Shown here piece after piece: positions 34,421 through 43,923 of a stretch of DNA of 64,000 nt. The first letter of the stretch is position 1, and the number at the start of each line of letters is the position of its first letter. The DNA lies in assembly GCF_024055575.1 (NCBI RefSeq), contig NZ_JAMXOE010000013.1:1-64000 (forward strand), given 5' to 3'. The notes beneath the pieces are model-generated. The model ran no database searches and was not told the DNA's origin. It saw only the letters and a program-made list of their open reading frames with translations. The translations under genes and the position numbers were made by a program. This DNA comes from Mucilaginibacter flavidus. GTDB taxonomy: Bacteria > Bacteroidota > Bacteroidia > Sphingobacteriales > Sphingobacteriaceae.

Positions 34421-35005
34421 TTATTTCATACTGTCATGTATCCTATTAATGGCATCCAGGTGCGTTTGCACCACCGGCGCGGTCTTAACGGCGAAAGCTT
34501 TTAATTCGCTGTCTTTACAATCCTTAGCCGCCATATTCATCAGGTCGAGGGTTTTCTTGTGCCCGTCAACCATGGCATCAACATAGGCCTTATCAAAGTC
34601 TTTGCCTGATAATTTAGCAAGGTCTTCCAGTTTTTTCTGATGATCGGCATCTGGTGCGGCTGGCAGCGTAATGTTTTTTGCTTTTGCAATGGCAGCCAGT
34701 TCGTCATTTGCCTTACCATGGTCGGTAACCATCATATCGGCAAAGTTTTTAACCTGCGGGTTGCTTGCTTTTGTTTGGGCCAGTTTGCCTAAGGCAACTT
34801 CGGCCAGGCCGCCGTTAGCAGCGTCAGTAGCAAACTTAGCATCTTCGGCAGTTACCGCTATGCCTCCCGTGGCCGCAACATTTGTAGTGGTGTCCTTGGT
34901 TTTGTTTAAACTATCGGCATTTTCTTTGGCATCCTTGTTGCCGCCGCAACTCTGCATAGCACAGGCTGCAAATGCGATTACTATCGCGAAACTTAACTTC
35001 TTCAT
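34421..35005 (-). CDS. DUF4142 lipoprotein
   Basis: 194 residues. Lipobox near AACAMQSCGGN, then a Thr/Asn-rich linker and the four-helix DUF4142 domain: AEDAKFATDAANGGLAEVAL, QVKNFADMMVTDHGKANDEL, LSGKDFDKAYVDAMVDGHKK and FAVKTAPVVQTHLDAI. The regular His residues (DHGK, GHKK, THLD) recall ferritin-like bundles. Periplasmic or outer-membrane lipoprotein; function unknown, often linked to envelope stress. Confidence 0.88.
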   Translation of the reverse strand: MKKLSFAIVIAFAACAMQSCGGNKDAKENADSLNKTKDTTTNVAATGGIAVTAEDAKFATDAANGGLAEVALGKLAQTKASNPQVKNFADMMVTDHGKANDELAAIAKAKNITLPAAPDADHQKKLEDLAKLSGKDFDKAYVDAMVDGHKKTLDLMNMAAKDCKDSELKAFAVKTAPVVQTHLDAINRIHDSMK

Positions 35006-35108
35006 AGGTACTTAGTTAGTGTGTTTATAAATTCAATAAACAAACACCCGGCACACCATTAAAGTTTTAACTTTTAAATAAAATATAATCGTAGAAGGGA
35101 AAAGAAAA

Positions 35109-35245
35109 GAGAGTCAAGAACCAAGAGACAAGAATCAAGAGCCAAGAGTCAAGACGAAGGGGACAAAGTTTTATTCTAGTCAGTAGCAAACCGTTGAATT
35201 GGGTTTGTTTTTTATCCTGGCTCTTGATTCTTGACTCTTTCTCTA
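35109..35245. repeat. Degenerate AAGA-type tandem repeat with inverted partner
   Basis: 35109-35155 is a run of GAGTCAAGAA / CCAAGAGACAAGAATCAAG units; 35219-35245 carries the inverse (CTCTTGATTCTTGACTCTTT). The two arms flank ~60 bases and can form a long imperfect hairpin. The right arm overlaps the last bases of yceH. Confidence 0.6.
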
Positions 35246-35893
35246 CGTCAATTCTTTCATCAATTTATCAAAAGCTTCGCGTAGTTCAGCAAGTTCGGTT
35301 TCCAGCTTGGTTACCCGTGCCTCAAGGGCGCCGCGGTTGCTTATCGGTGCGTCATCATTAAAATCGTCCTCGGTAAACTCGGGTACACCGCTCAACAGGT
35401 GGGCATAGCGCACTTCTTTTTGCCCCGGGCGGCGGGGCAACTGCATTAAAAAGGGCAGTTCTGGACTGCTTAGCCGCTCCAGTTTCTCCTGCACTTCTTC
35501 TATCGATTCAAACTCGTACATCCTGCCAGAGTTGGTATTTATCTCGCCGGGCGTTTGTGGTCCCCGCAACATTAAAAGGCAAATTATGGCTACCTCGGCC
35601 GGTAATACAGGGTACACAATGGCAAAGTTATGTTTGTATTTTACGCTGCGGATTGACCCACCGGTGGCAGTGGATATTAACCCGCGCCGCTTCAGGGTGT
35701 TTAATGCCTGGGCAACGGTGTCGTCATCATAATTAACAACCGGCCGGCGCGAGGTCTTCTGGTTACAGGCAAGCGTAAGGCTGTTAATGGTCATGGGGTA
35801 ATAATCGGGCGTGGTTTTGCTTTTCTCCATCAGCGAGCCAAGCACACGCAATTCAACAGCATCAAGTACGGGTAATGTTATTGGTGAATCCAT
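35243..35893 (-). CDS. YceH family protein (DUF480)
   Basis: 216 residues with two winged-helix-like units: LDAVELRVLGSLMEKSKTTP, DYYPMTINSLTLACNQKTSR and RPVVNYDDD at the N-terminus, then ISTATGGSIRSVKYKH and LRGPQTPGEINTNSGRMYEF, PFLMQLPRRPGQKEVRYAHL. A C-terminal coiled coil (ALEARVTKLETELAELREAF) ends it. Function in the family is unknown. Confidence 0.92.
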   Translation of the reverse strand: MDSPITLPVLDAVELRVLGSLMEKSKTTPDYYPMTINSLTLACNQKTSRRPVVNYDDDTVAQALNTLKRRGLISTATGGSIRSVKYKHNFAIVYPVLPAEVAIICLLMLRGPQTPGEINTNSGRMYEFESIEEVQEKLERLSSPELPFLMQLPRRPGQKEVRYAHLLSGVPEFTEDDFNDDAPISNRGALEARVTKLETELAELREAFDKLMKELT

Positions 35894-35904
35894 GAGGCTA
35901 ATAT

Positions 35905-36055
35905 ATTGAATTTCGGATTTCGGATGTTCGATTTCGGATTTAATTAATATTGAATTAGCGATTTTTCATTAACGGATATTTCTTTTGTGTGTCTTTCAAC
36001 AGTATTCCTAATTCAAAAAATCCGAATTCGAAAATCCGAATTCCGAAATAATACC
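35905..36055. repeat. Inverted TTTCGGAT / ATCCGAAT repeats in promoter region
   Basis: GAATTTCGGATTTCGGATGT and TTCGATTTCGGAT (35909-35940) face AATCCGAATTCGAAAATCCG and AATTCCGAAAT (36019-36050). The arms are degenerate tandem repeats of ATTTCGG units in opposite directions and lie between two divergent genes. Confidence 0.55.
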
Positions 36056-36072
36056 GTTATTTGTATCCTCAT

Positions 36073-36909
36073 ATGTCACTTTTCATCGCGTCATTAAATT
36101 CGGGAAGTAACGGTAATTGCTATTACGTGGGTAACGAGCACGAAGCTGTATTGATTGATGCCGGCATATCCTGTCGCGAAACCGAGCGGCGCATGCTGCG
36201 GCTGGGGCTGTCGATGAAGAAAGTTAAGGCCATTTTTGTATCGCACGAACATTCTGACCACATTAACGGTATACCGGTTATCGCCAAAAAATACCGCCTG
36301 CCGGTTTACATTACACCGCCAACCTTGCGGCGTGGCGGACTAATGCTTGACCAGGAACTGGTTATCTCCTTCGGGGCCTTTGAAACCGTTGTTATTGGTG
36401 ATTTGCATATCTCGGCGTTCCCCAAACAGCACGACGCCAGTAACCCGCATAGTTTTTCGATAACCTGCCGGGGGATTAAAGTTGGGGTGTTTACTGATAT
36501 AGGCGTAGTTTGCGAAAACCTTATCAGTCATTTCAGTCAGTGTCACGCGGCCTTCCTGGAGGCTAATTATGATGATGAAATGCTGGATAAGGGCGGCTAC
36601 CCCTACCACCTGAAACGCCGTATCCGCGGCGGACAGGGCCACCTATCCAACAAACAGGCGCTGGAGCTTTTTATGGCACACAAGCCTTCGTTTATGACGC
36701 ACCTGCTGCTGTCCCACCTTTCAAAAAACAATAATGACCCGCAATTGGTACAACAACTTTTCGACGAATGTGCCGGTGGTGTAAATATTATAGTTGCTTC
36801 ACGATATGCGGAGAGTGAAGTTTACTACATCGGCCAACGGGTGGAGAGCTACGCCATACAACAAAACGGGTCAGTTGACTTTAAGGCACAACAGATATCG
36901 TTGTTTTAA
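36073..36909 (+). CDS. MBL-fold hydrolase, YycJ/WalJ-like
   Basis: 278 residues from ATG 36073 (MSLFIASLNSGSNGNCYYVG). Motifs: VLIDAGISCRETERRM, VSHEHSDHINGIPVIA (HxHxDH, ~58-73), SAFPKQHDASNPHSFSI, VGVFTDIGVV, FLEANYDDEML and LLLSHLSKNNNDP. The set matches the YycJ/ComEC-type 5'-exonuclease-like group linked with cell-wall signalling in Firmicutes. The metal site is intact. Confidence 0.9.
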   Translation: MSLFIASLNSGSNGNCYYVGNEHEAVLIDAGISCRETERRMLRLGLSMKKVKAIFVSHEHSDHINGIPVIAKKYRLPVYITPPTLRRGGLMLDQELVISFGAFETVVIGDLHISAFPKQHDASNPHSFSITCRGIKVGVFTDIGVVCENLISHFSQCHAAFLEANYDDEMLDKGGYPYHLKRRIRGGQGHLSNKQALELFMAHKPSFMTHLLLSHLSKNNNDPQLVQQLFDECAGGVNIIVASRYAESEVYYIGQRVESYAIQQNGSVDFKAQQISLF

Positions 36910-36966
36910 GGGGCCATTGCCGATCGGGGTCTACGACTCAAATTTCACCATTCACACCTCACCACC

Positions 36967-37635
36967 TCACCTCGTTATCTGCCCCGTAATTTTCCCGCTC
37001 CAATGCCAGGCCATTTTGGGGTCTTCGCGTAACACTGTATCAAACAGTTTATGATAGTTTTCGGAAGTGCTTTTAAAAAAGGACGTATCCTGGTGCGCGT
37101 TCAACAGGTCATTTTTAAGGGGAACCGAAAATAATTTATACAAATCGGCCAGCATGTCGTTTTTTGATGCTTCGGCCATCAGGATACAAAAATTTACATG
37201 TGCGTCAATACAGTCTTCAACCAGGTTCTCATTCGCAGCCTTTGTGCGTTTCTTTAGCGCATGTTCAAGCTTTGAGATATCATTGCCGGTGCGGTTCATG
37301 GCTGCTTTTTCGGCAATTTTCATTTCCAGTATTTCGCGCACCTCAGTAATGTGTTTAGCTGATGCCCGTTTAAGGCGCTGCCCCAGCGGCTCATTAATGC
37401 CCGAGCTATCCTCAACAAAAGTACCTATGCCCTGCTGAACCCGCAGAAAACCAGAGTTCACTAAAATTTTAACTGCTTCGCGGATGGTGGACCGGCCTAC
37501 GCCAAAACTTTTCATCAGTTCGGCCTCAACAGGTAGCTTTTGGTTTTTTTTGTAAAGGCCTTTTAATAGTTGTTCCTGTAATGTAACAGCAACTTCGTCG
37601 GCCAATGATTTTCGCGTAATTAGGGTTGGGTTCAT
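36967..37635 (-). CDS. FadR-type (GntR family) transcriptional regulator
   Basis: 222 residues from ATG 37635 (MNPTLITRKSLADEVAVTLQ). N-terminal winged helix: LYKKNQKLPVEAELMKSFGV, GRSTIREAVKILVNSGFLRV. C-terminal FCD helical domain: ITEVREILEMKIAEKAAMNR, DAHVNFCILMAEASKN and ENYHKLFDTVL. Ligands of this class are usually carboxylates. Divergent from the phosphoesterase gene, which it may control. Confidence 0.88.
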   Translation of the reverse strand: MNPTLITRKSLADEVAVTLQEQLLKGLYKKNQKLPVEAELMKSFGVGRSTIREAVKILVNSGFLRVQQGIGTFVEDSSGINEPLGQRLKRASAKHITEVREILEMKIAEKAAMNRTGNDISKLEHALKKRTKAANENLVEDCIDAHVNFCILMAEASKNDMLADLYKLFSVPLKNDLLNAHQDTSFFKSTSENYHKLFDTVLREDPKMAWHWSGKITGQITR

Positions 37636-37838
37636 CGTATCATCTGACGAGTATAAATATACGCGTAGTTTCAGACATAGCAAGGGTTTTCGTATTAACG
37701 TTATGTAACATTTTGATGTAGTTATTATTTGCTGCAGCCTACGTTTTAAATCGCCCGGGGGTTATCATTTTGTTGATATTAACCTCATAGTTGTTTTAAT
37801 CCCGATGCTTAATTTCGTCTTTTATAAATGCAAAAAAC

Positions 37839-38747
37839 ATGCAACGACGATCGCTTATAAAAAACCTTGGCGGGCTGCTGTTAATCCCGGCGCTGCCTTC
37901 TTTCGGCGCAATTGCGACGGATAAAAAACCAGTGCTGCGGGTTGCCCATCTCACCGACATCCATTTAAAAGATAAGTGGGATGCGCCGGCGCGTTTTGCA
38001 AAATGCCTTCAGCACGTGCAGCAACAGCCCGGCGTTGATTTTATATTAAATGGCGGCGATGTGGTCTTTGATGTAAATAAAGAAAACCTCGATGTTATAA
38101 ACTCCCAATGGAGCCTGTGGCACAAAACCCTTAAAGCGGAATGCAACCTGCCCATGCATTATGTTTTGGGCAATCATGATGTATGGTGGAGCGAAAACGA
38201 TAAAGGCCAAACCCTGTACGGCAAAAAGTACTCGATGGACCAATTGAAGCTGGCAACTCCGTACTATAGCTTCATAAAAAATGGCTGGAAGTTTATTATG
38301 TTGGATAGTGTCCACCTGGATATTGATAACACATGGTATATCGGTAAACTTGGCGACGAGCAATTTACCTGGCTGCAAACAGAACTTCAAAACACACCCG
38401 CGACAATGCCCGTTTGTGTGTTATCGCATATTCCTATTTTATCAGCAACACTAATGGTGGATGATATTGCTGACGGCAGCAATAAATGGGAAATATTAGG
38501 CGGCGATATGCATACCGATACCGGTAAAATAGTCGATCTGTTTTATCTGCATCCCAACGTAAAATTGTGCCTAAGCGGCCATATACACCTGCGCGACAAG
38601 GTGGTTTATAACAACGTAACCTATATATGTAACGGGGCGGTTAGCGGCGCCTGGTGGGAAGGCAACAAACGCCAAACCGCCGCCGGTTACGGTCTGATCG
38701 ATTTTTATGCTGATGGAACGTTTACTGAACAGTATATAAATTACTGA
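37839..38747 (+). CDS. Calcineurin-type metallophosphoesterase, exported
   Basis: 302 residues. The start MQRRSLIKNLGGLLLIPALP looks like a Tat signal. Dinuclear-metal motifs in order: HLTDIHLKD (~35), FILNGGDVV (~67), VLGNHDVWW (~107), LSHIPIL (~188) and CLSGHIHLRD (~243). It resembles periplasmic phosphodiesterases of Bacteroidota; substrate unknown. Monocistronic. Confidence 0.9.
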   Translation: MQRRSLIKNLGGLLLIPALPSFGAIATDKKPVLRVAHLTDIHLKDKWDAPARFAKCLQHVQQQPGVDFILNGGDVVFDVNKENLDVINSQWSLWHKTLKAECNLPMHYVLGNHDVWWSENDKGQTLYGKKYSMDQLKLATPYYSFIKNGWKFIMLDSVHLDIDNTWYIGKLGDEQFTWLQTELQNTPATMPVCVLSHIPILSATLMVDDIADGSNKWEILGGDMHTDTGKIVDLFYLHPNVKLCLSGHIHLRDKVVYNNVTYICNGAVSGAWWEGNKRQTAAGYGLIDFYADGTFTEQYINY

Positions 38748-38788
38748 CCCCTGGAATTACGGACGCCAAATTCAAAACGCAAAAAGCC

Positions 38789-39553
38789 CTACTGTTGATC
38801 CGTTTTCGGTTTCTTGGCATCCTCGGCGGCCTTCGCTTTTTTGATTGAATCCTGCTGGGCTTTTTTCTTCTTTTTATTAAAGAAACCCTTTAACAGAAAA
38901 TTACTTTGCGCAGCCTTCAAGTCGGTATTTAACGTTGTGGTGGTAGCGTGCACGTTAGCCATAGTCGTTTTGGCCTGTCTAACGGTACCTTCCAGGTCTT
39001 TCGATAATTTATCGCTGTTCAGCAAACGCCCGATACTACCTTTGCCGCTATTTATTTTAGCCACAATTTCCGATAGCCCGGATGTCAGCGATTCGGCATT
39101 ATCAGCCACCTTTGTCAGCTTGTTTATTATCTTGTCAACATCAAGCGGGGGTATTGATGCCAGTTGCCCGCCGGGGGATACCGGGGTGGTGCTTGTAACG
39201 CCGCCTGGGGCAATAACCACCAGCTTATCGCCCATCAGGCCATCGCTGCCTATGCTGATTTTTGAGTCGGTTTTTATAAATTTCTTTACCTCGTCGTTTA
39301 GGGTAAGATCAACCCGTACCGAACTGTCGGTTACAATAGTAATGTTTTGCACTACGCCCACGTTTATACCGGCAAAGCGTACATTGTTACCCACCTGCAG
39401 GCCGTTTACATTTTTAAAGGTGCCGTAAACCCCAAAGGTTGAACTGAACAGGTTTTTTTTGTTGCCTATAAAAAAGACTATTAATACCAGCACCAGTAAA
39501 CCTACAAAGGTAAATATGCCAATTTTTATTTTTTGTGATGCTGTTGCTTTCAT
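38789..39553 (-). CDS. mlaD: MCE/MlaD family lipid-transport protein
   Basis: 254 residues. One N-terminal membrane helix (IGIFTFVGLLVLVLIVFFIG), then an MCE domain (YGTFKNVNGLQVGNNVRFAG, VRVDLTLNDEVKKF, GSDGLMGDKLVVI). A helical tail and a Lys-rich end (KKKKKAQQDSIKKAK) follow. It binds phospholipid in the periplasm for the MlaE/F importer. Last gene of the operon; start overlaps mlaF by 4 bases. Confidence 0.9.
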   Translation of the reverse strand: MKATASQKIKIGIFTFVGLLVLVLIVFFIGNKKNLFSSTFGVYGTFKNVNGLQVGNNVRFAGINVGVVQNITIVTDSSVRVDLTLNDEVKKFIKTDSKISIGSDGLMGDKLVVIAPGGVTSTTPVSPGGQLASIPPLDVDKIINKLTKVADNAESLTSGLSEIVAKINSGKGSIGRLLNSDKLSKDLEGTVRQAKTTMANVHATTTTLNTDLKAAQSNFLLKGFFNKKKKKAQQDSIKKAKAAEDAKKPKTDQQ

Positions 39554-40338
39554 GATATATCCAGAAAATATGATTTTACAATTTCATTTTTTGATTTATG
39601 CAGCTCGTCAAACGTGCCCTCTGCAATGTATTTGCCATCGTCCATAATCACCACCCGGTCTGACGCAATGCGTGCACATTCCATGTCGTGAGTAATAATG
39701 ATGGATGACGTTTTTAGCTTTTTTTGAATGTTTAAAATAAGGTCGCTAATCTCCCGCGAGGTAATAGGATCGAGGCCCGTTGTTGGTTCGTCGTACAACA
39801 TAATCTCGGGGTTCACAATAATGGTTCGTGCCAGGCCTGCCCGCTTGCGCATGCCGCCTGATAGGTCCGACGGCAGTTTATCAATCGCATCCAGCAGGCC
39901 TACGCTTTCAAGGGCGTCTTCAACCTTTTTATCTATTTCGGCTTGGTCGGTCAATTTCAGAACGCGGGTAAGCGGAAACTCAAGGTTTTCGCGAACGGTC
40001 ATCGAGTCGTACAGGGCGCCGCTTTGAAACAGGAAACCGATCTTCATCCGCATTTCTTTCAACTCGTCGTCTGATAGTTCCGACACCTCCCGTCCAAACA
40101 CCTTAACCGAACCTTCAGTTGGTTTCAGCATGCCTACGATACATTGTATAGTCACCGATTTGCCGGTACCGGAGCGACCAAGGATAACGATGTTCTCGCC
40201 TTTCCGGAGGTCGAGGTTTATATCTTTGAGCACCTTTTTTGTGCCGAATGATTTTTTCAATCCCGAAACGCAAATAACAGTTTCCCGTTTATCGGTAGCG
40301 GTATGTTTTTGTCCGTTTTTTGTTTTGTCCGCTTCCAT
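39550..40338 (-). CDS. mlaF: Mla-type ABC ATPase
   Basis: 262 residues. Walker A GRSGTGKSV, Q-loop GFLFQSGALYDSMTVRENLE, signature LSGGMRKRAGLAR, Walker B IMLYDEPTTGLDP, H-loop IIITHDM. The LSGGM signature and the QSGALYDSM phrase are specific to MlaF-like proteins that power phospholipid movement between membranes. It lies between the permease and MCE genes. Confidence 0.93.
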   Translation of the reverse strand: MEADKTKNGQKHTATDKRETVICVSGLKKSFGTKKVLKDINLDLRKGENIVILGRSGTGKSVTIQCIVGMLKPTEGSVKVFGREVSELSDDELKEMRMKIGFLFQSGALYDSMTVRENLEFPLTRVLKLTDQAEIDKKVEDALESVGLLDAIDKLPSDLSGGMRKRAGLARTIIVNPEIMLYDEPTTGLDPITSREISDLILNIQKKLKTSSIIITHDMECARIASDRVVIMDDGKYIAEGTFDELHKSKNEIVKSYFLDIS

Positions 40339-40339
40339 G

Positions 40340-41119
40340 TTATTTATAAAATAATAAACTGGTTACCTGTACGGCAATGGCATCGATAACAAAAATCCAA
40401 AGAGAAGCCGTTACCACTGCCGAGTTTGCCGCTATCCCAACGCTTTCGGTGCCTTTGTTTGATGTGAACCCTTTGTAGCAACCTACAAAACCAATGGCGA
40501 AGCCAAAAAATATGGTTTTTACCAATGCCGGAATAAAATCGGTAAAATCAAGTGCTGCAATTACCTTCGTAAAATATAGCTGGAAGCTTATGCTGTCGCG
40601 GATATTGAGCGCCAAAAAACCACCGAACAGCCCAATGGCGTCGCCAAATATTGATAGTATAGGCACCATTATGGTTGTGGCAATAATGCGGGTAACCACC
40701 AAATATTGCGTTGGGTTTGCCCCTGATACCTCCATGGCATCCAGTTGCTCGGTCACCTTCATGCTGCCCAGCTCGGCGCCTATGCTCGAGGCTATTTTAC
40801 CCGCGCAAATTATGGCGATGATAACCGGCCCAATTTCGCGAATAAATGAAACCGACAACGTTTTTGGCAGCATGCTTGCCGCGCCGAAAGCCACCAGGGT
40901 GGGCCGCAGCTGCAATATCAGCACTACGCCCATAATAAACGAGGTAATGCCTACCAGCATCAGCGAGCGGTAGCCAATTTCAAAACACTGGCGCACAAAT
41001 TCCGACCATTCAAAACCACCCACAAAAATGTTTTTGAAAAATTTAAAGAAAAACGCCACCTGGTCGCCAACGCCTTCAAACCATTTTTTCCAGGCCGGTA
41101 TCATAACCTCTTCTTCCAT
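40340..41119 (-). CDS. mlaE: Mla-type ABC permease
   Basis: 259 residues, five or six helices. Family sequence: GYRSLMLVGITSFIMGVVLI, SFIREIGPVIIAIICAGKIA, SSIGAELGSMKVTEQLDAME and GANPTQYLVVTRIIA. First gene of the mlaE-mlaF-mlaD operon, 1 base before mlaF. Confidence 0.93.
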   Translation of the reverse strand: MEEEVMIPAWKKWFEGVGDQVAFFFKFFKNIFVGGFEWSEFVRQCFEIGYRSLMLVGITSFIMGVVLILQLRPTLVAFGAASMLPKTLSVSFIREIGPVIIAIICAGKIASSIGAELGSMKVTEQLDAMEVSGANPTQYLVVTRIIATTIMVPILSIFGDAIGLFGGFLALNIRDSISFQLYFTKVIAALDFTDFIPALVKTIFFGFAIGFVGCYKGFTSNKGTESVGIAANSAVVTASLWIFVIDAIAVQVTSLLFYK

Positions 41120-41490
41120 AGGAGCTTGTGTTTTTTTGCTATTAAAGCTTGTATTTGTTAATTTGTTTTTAGCTCAATCAAATTATTTTAACCTGGGGTA
41201 ATTCGGGCCGGCTGATAACGTTGAGATTATGGGCAAACGGAATGCGCTTGGTTTTTATAATTGAGTTATAGAGATAACAGTGGGGAGGGGGAATTGTTTG
41301 AGGGTAGGATTACCAGGCTTGGGGAGATTGAAAAGCATTTGGGGAGCGTGCATTATTGTATAGTTTTACGTTGCTGTACACAGTGAAACACAATAAACAG
41401 GGTGAAACAGGAAAAAGTCAACCCAACTCGCTAAAAAGCTTGTTTCTGTATTGATAATGCACTTTTTGCCTTATTTGCCACCCTGAAAAC

Positions 41491-41528
41491 ACGAAAAGTA
41501 CTGACAAATCAGTGTCAGTACTTTTCGT
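41491..41528. terminator. Strong symmetric terminator
   Basis: ACGAAAAGTACTGAC and GTCAGTACTTTTCGT form a perfect 15-base stem with an 8-base loop, followed by AAAAAATAG on one side. It lies between the mla operon promoter side and the DUF5916 gene end. The rest of 41120-41628 contains no gene I can support. Confidence 0.75.
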
Positions 41529-41628
41529 AAAAAATAGCTTATGGCGGTGTTATGCCGGCCACTTTAAAACAAGAAAATCTGTCCGCCAAACACCGGGCCG
41601 GTTTTGTAATATTTAAAAGAATCGCCTC

Positions 41629-43851
41629 CTAAAACTGCTGCAAATAACTAATCTTCGCAATTAAATGGTCTTCAGTCTGCGGGTGCACCGTTAAAGTGTT
41701 GGCCACGCCGGCCACGCCCCGGTTGTAGATAAGGTAAACATACGACAACGGCGAAAACTCCCACGACAGGCGGATATTGTAATTGTCGGCGTTATCAAAC
41801 GAGTTTTTTTGGTAGATGCCCGTAAGCTGCACGCGCGGATTAAGCGCAAAGCGGCCCTGCAATATGTACAGGTTTACATTTTTGTTTACTTTTTGCTCGC
41901 CTACGCCGGTAAAATGGTTTTGGTTGAACTCGCCCAGCAGCGAAATATGGGGAATGGGCGCAAATTGCAGTTTCCAGTCCGCCGAAGTTAAATGCCCGTT
42001 AAAGTAGGTGCCGGTTTTCCAGTCGAGCATTAGATTGATGATTTTTGAAGGGTCGGTACTCAGCAGGATATTGTGCACCGTGTAATTATAATCACCGGGC
42101 GCAATGTTGACGTCGAGCGGGGCAAATACCTCCGTTAAATGCTGCCTTGTAGGCGTAAATCCATAGCCCAGGTAGGCCCCGCTTTGTAGGTTAAACCAGA
42201 TAGGATAGAACGCCAGGCTCATTTCGGCAAATTTACCAGTTGATGCTGTATAATAAAGCTCCGGCAATATCCCGGGCTCAAATGCGCGGATGAGGCTTTT
42301 AAACGGCAGCAGCCCACCCCGGTAATAATAATTCATGCCCGGCGTGGTGCCAATGATATCCTTACGGGATACGAAGCCAAGCTGCGGGTCAAAGTCTTTA
42401 GTGATGAGCGATTCTGTCCACCATATTTTATATTGGTTGGTCGAGTTGATGTATTGCATCACCCCTCCAAACCCTTTTTTACCCGTATTGGTAGTGGTTG
42501 ATTGGGTTAAAATAGCGTTGATTGATTGCGACTCGCCAAGCCGGAAAAAACCATCAACAGTACTTTCCACATTTGAAACGCCGGGCTGATTTTTAACGCT
42601 CACTAACGCGCCAATCCTATTTTGGCTGCCAAAGTTTTCAGACACCCGCCCTACAAAAAAATTAGTGCCGGGCAGGTCATTGTCCCCTCCCTGTCGCATT
42701 ACAATTGCACCATAATTGAGGTTCGATGAGCGATAAACGAAACGCCCGCCACCTACAATCGGGATTGGATTGCCGTTATCATCCAAACCTATATTGCGGC
42801 TGAAAAAAGGCTGGTACCGCATCGCCCCGCCCGATCCATCTGCAAACTGGCTTACACCGACGCCAAACAGCGAGGCATTCTCTAAAAAAAACTGCCGTTT
42901 TTCGGGAAAGAAAACTGAGAAACGGGTGATATTGTTTACCTGCAAATCGGCATCGGCCTGGGCAAAATCGGTATGTGCTGTTAAATCGAGGATGGCGTTG
43001 GAGTTGATGGCCCATTTTAAATCGCCGCCGGCCTTAAAATGTGTGCTTTGAGGTTTCACATCTGCACCTAAATTGCTGTAATGATCGTACGAGGTCAAAA
43101 TATAAGGCTGCACCCGGATATTTGTGGCTGGCGGCGGTGGCTGCAGGTTGGTAAGCTCGCCTGCGTAGTTCATGTGCGTTGCGCTGAACACCCGCGGAAA
43201 CGGCGAAAATGCGCTGATTTCGTTGGTGAGCCTGCGGTTGCGGTAAATATTCAGTCCCCAGCTTTGTATGGTATCTACCCGTTTGGGGTAGCGCAGCGTT
43301 TTCCAGGGGATGGCAATTTCGGCTACCCAACCCGAGTCAGACCGGGCAGTGCGTACTTCCCAAAGGCCGTTCCAGTCGATATCAAAATATAAATCGTCAA
43401 AAGCCAGCAAGTCGCGCTGCACGCCATAGGCATTGGTGGCAAACACCATGGCATTGCGCTTATCATTAAAAGCATCGAACGACAGGTTTATCAAGTCGTG
43501 CTTCATAAAATCAAAATCGCGGATAAAATCGGTAGCGCGGATGGCCTTTTTACCCAGCGGGTCGTTTAATATGATGCCGAAATACAAATATTTTTGATTG
43601 TAAAGCACTTTCACCCGGGTCTCGAAGGCAGTTGGCTTGCCCTGGTTTGGTTCAACCTGGATAAATTGTGGCGAAGGCGGTGCAAGGGCCCATTCCTGCT
43701 CATCAAGCTTACCATCAATATTAATCGTGGTGGAGATTTTGACAGCCTTTAATTGCCTGCGGACGCTGTCAGGTTTGAAAAAGTCGGCATCCTGCGCTAA
43801 AGAGCGCATTGCGGGCATTAAAAGTAACAGGAAAAGTAAACGTTTAATCAT
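41629..43851 (-). CDS. DUF5916 outer-membrane protein with CBM9-like domain
   Basis: 740 residues with signal peptide (MIKRLLFLLLLMPAMRSLAQ). The N-terminal part is a family 9-like carbohydrate-binding sandwich: INIDGKLDEQEWALAPPSPQ, VKVLYNQKYLYFGIILNDP, WVAEIAIPWKTLRYPKR. The rest shows alternating aromatic strands (e.g. SRNIGLDDNGNPIPIVGGGR, NYGAIVMRQGG, VHNILLSTDPSKIINLMLDW) and an end SYLQQF, as in outer-membrane beta-barrels. Substrate and role unknown. Confidence 0.88.
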   Translation of the reverse strand: MIKRLLFLLLLMPAMRSLAQDADFFKPDSVRRQLKAVKISTTINIDGKLDEQEWALAPPSPQFIQVEPNQGKPTAFETRVKVLYNQKYLYFGIILNDPLGKKAIRATDFIRDFDFMKHDLINLSFDAFNDKRNAMVFATNAYGVQRDLLAFDDLYFDIDWNGLWEVRTARSDSGWVAEIAIPWKTLRYPKRVDTIQSWGLNIYRNRRLTNEISAFSPFPRVFSATHMNYAGELTNLQPPPPATNIRVQPYILTSYDHYSNLGADVKPQSTHFKAGGDLKWAINSNAILDLTAHTDFAQADADLQVNNITRFSVFFPEKRQFFLENASLFGVGVSQFADGSGGAMRYQPFFSRNIGLDDNGNPIPIVGGGRFVYRSSNLNYGAIVMRQGGDNDLPGTNFFVGRVSENFGSQNRIGALVSVKNQPGVSNVESTVDGFFRLGESQSINAILTQSTTTNTGKKGFGGVMQYINSTNQYKIWWTESLITKDFDPQLGFVSRKDIIGTTPGMNYYYRGGLLPFKSLIRAFEPGILPELYYTASTGKFAEMSLAFYPIWFNLQSGAYLGYGFTPTRQHLTEVFAPLDVNIAPGDYNYTVHNILLSTDPSKIINLMLDWKTGTYFNGHLTSADWKLQFAPIPHISLLGEFNQNHFTGVGEQKVNKNVNLYILQGRFALNPRVQLTGIYQKNSFDNADNYNIRLSWEFSPLSYVYLIYNRGVAGVANTLTVHPQTEDHLIAKISYLQQF

Positions 43852-43923
43852 GGTTTAAACTGGATGGCAGGGGAGCCTAAAAATATAAAAATTTAGCGGA
43901 GCCACAAAGATCAGTTGGCTGTT

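Noticed and set aside
35109..35245. CRISPR-like array
   Set aside because: The units are short, irregular and without spacers of equal length; no cas genes are present.
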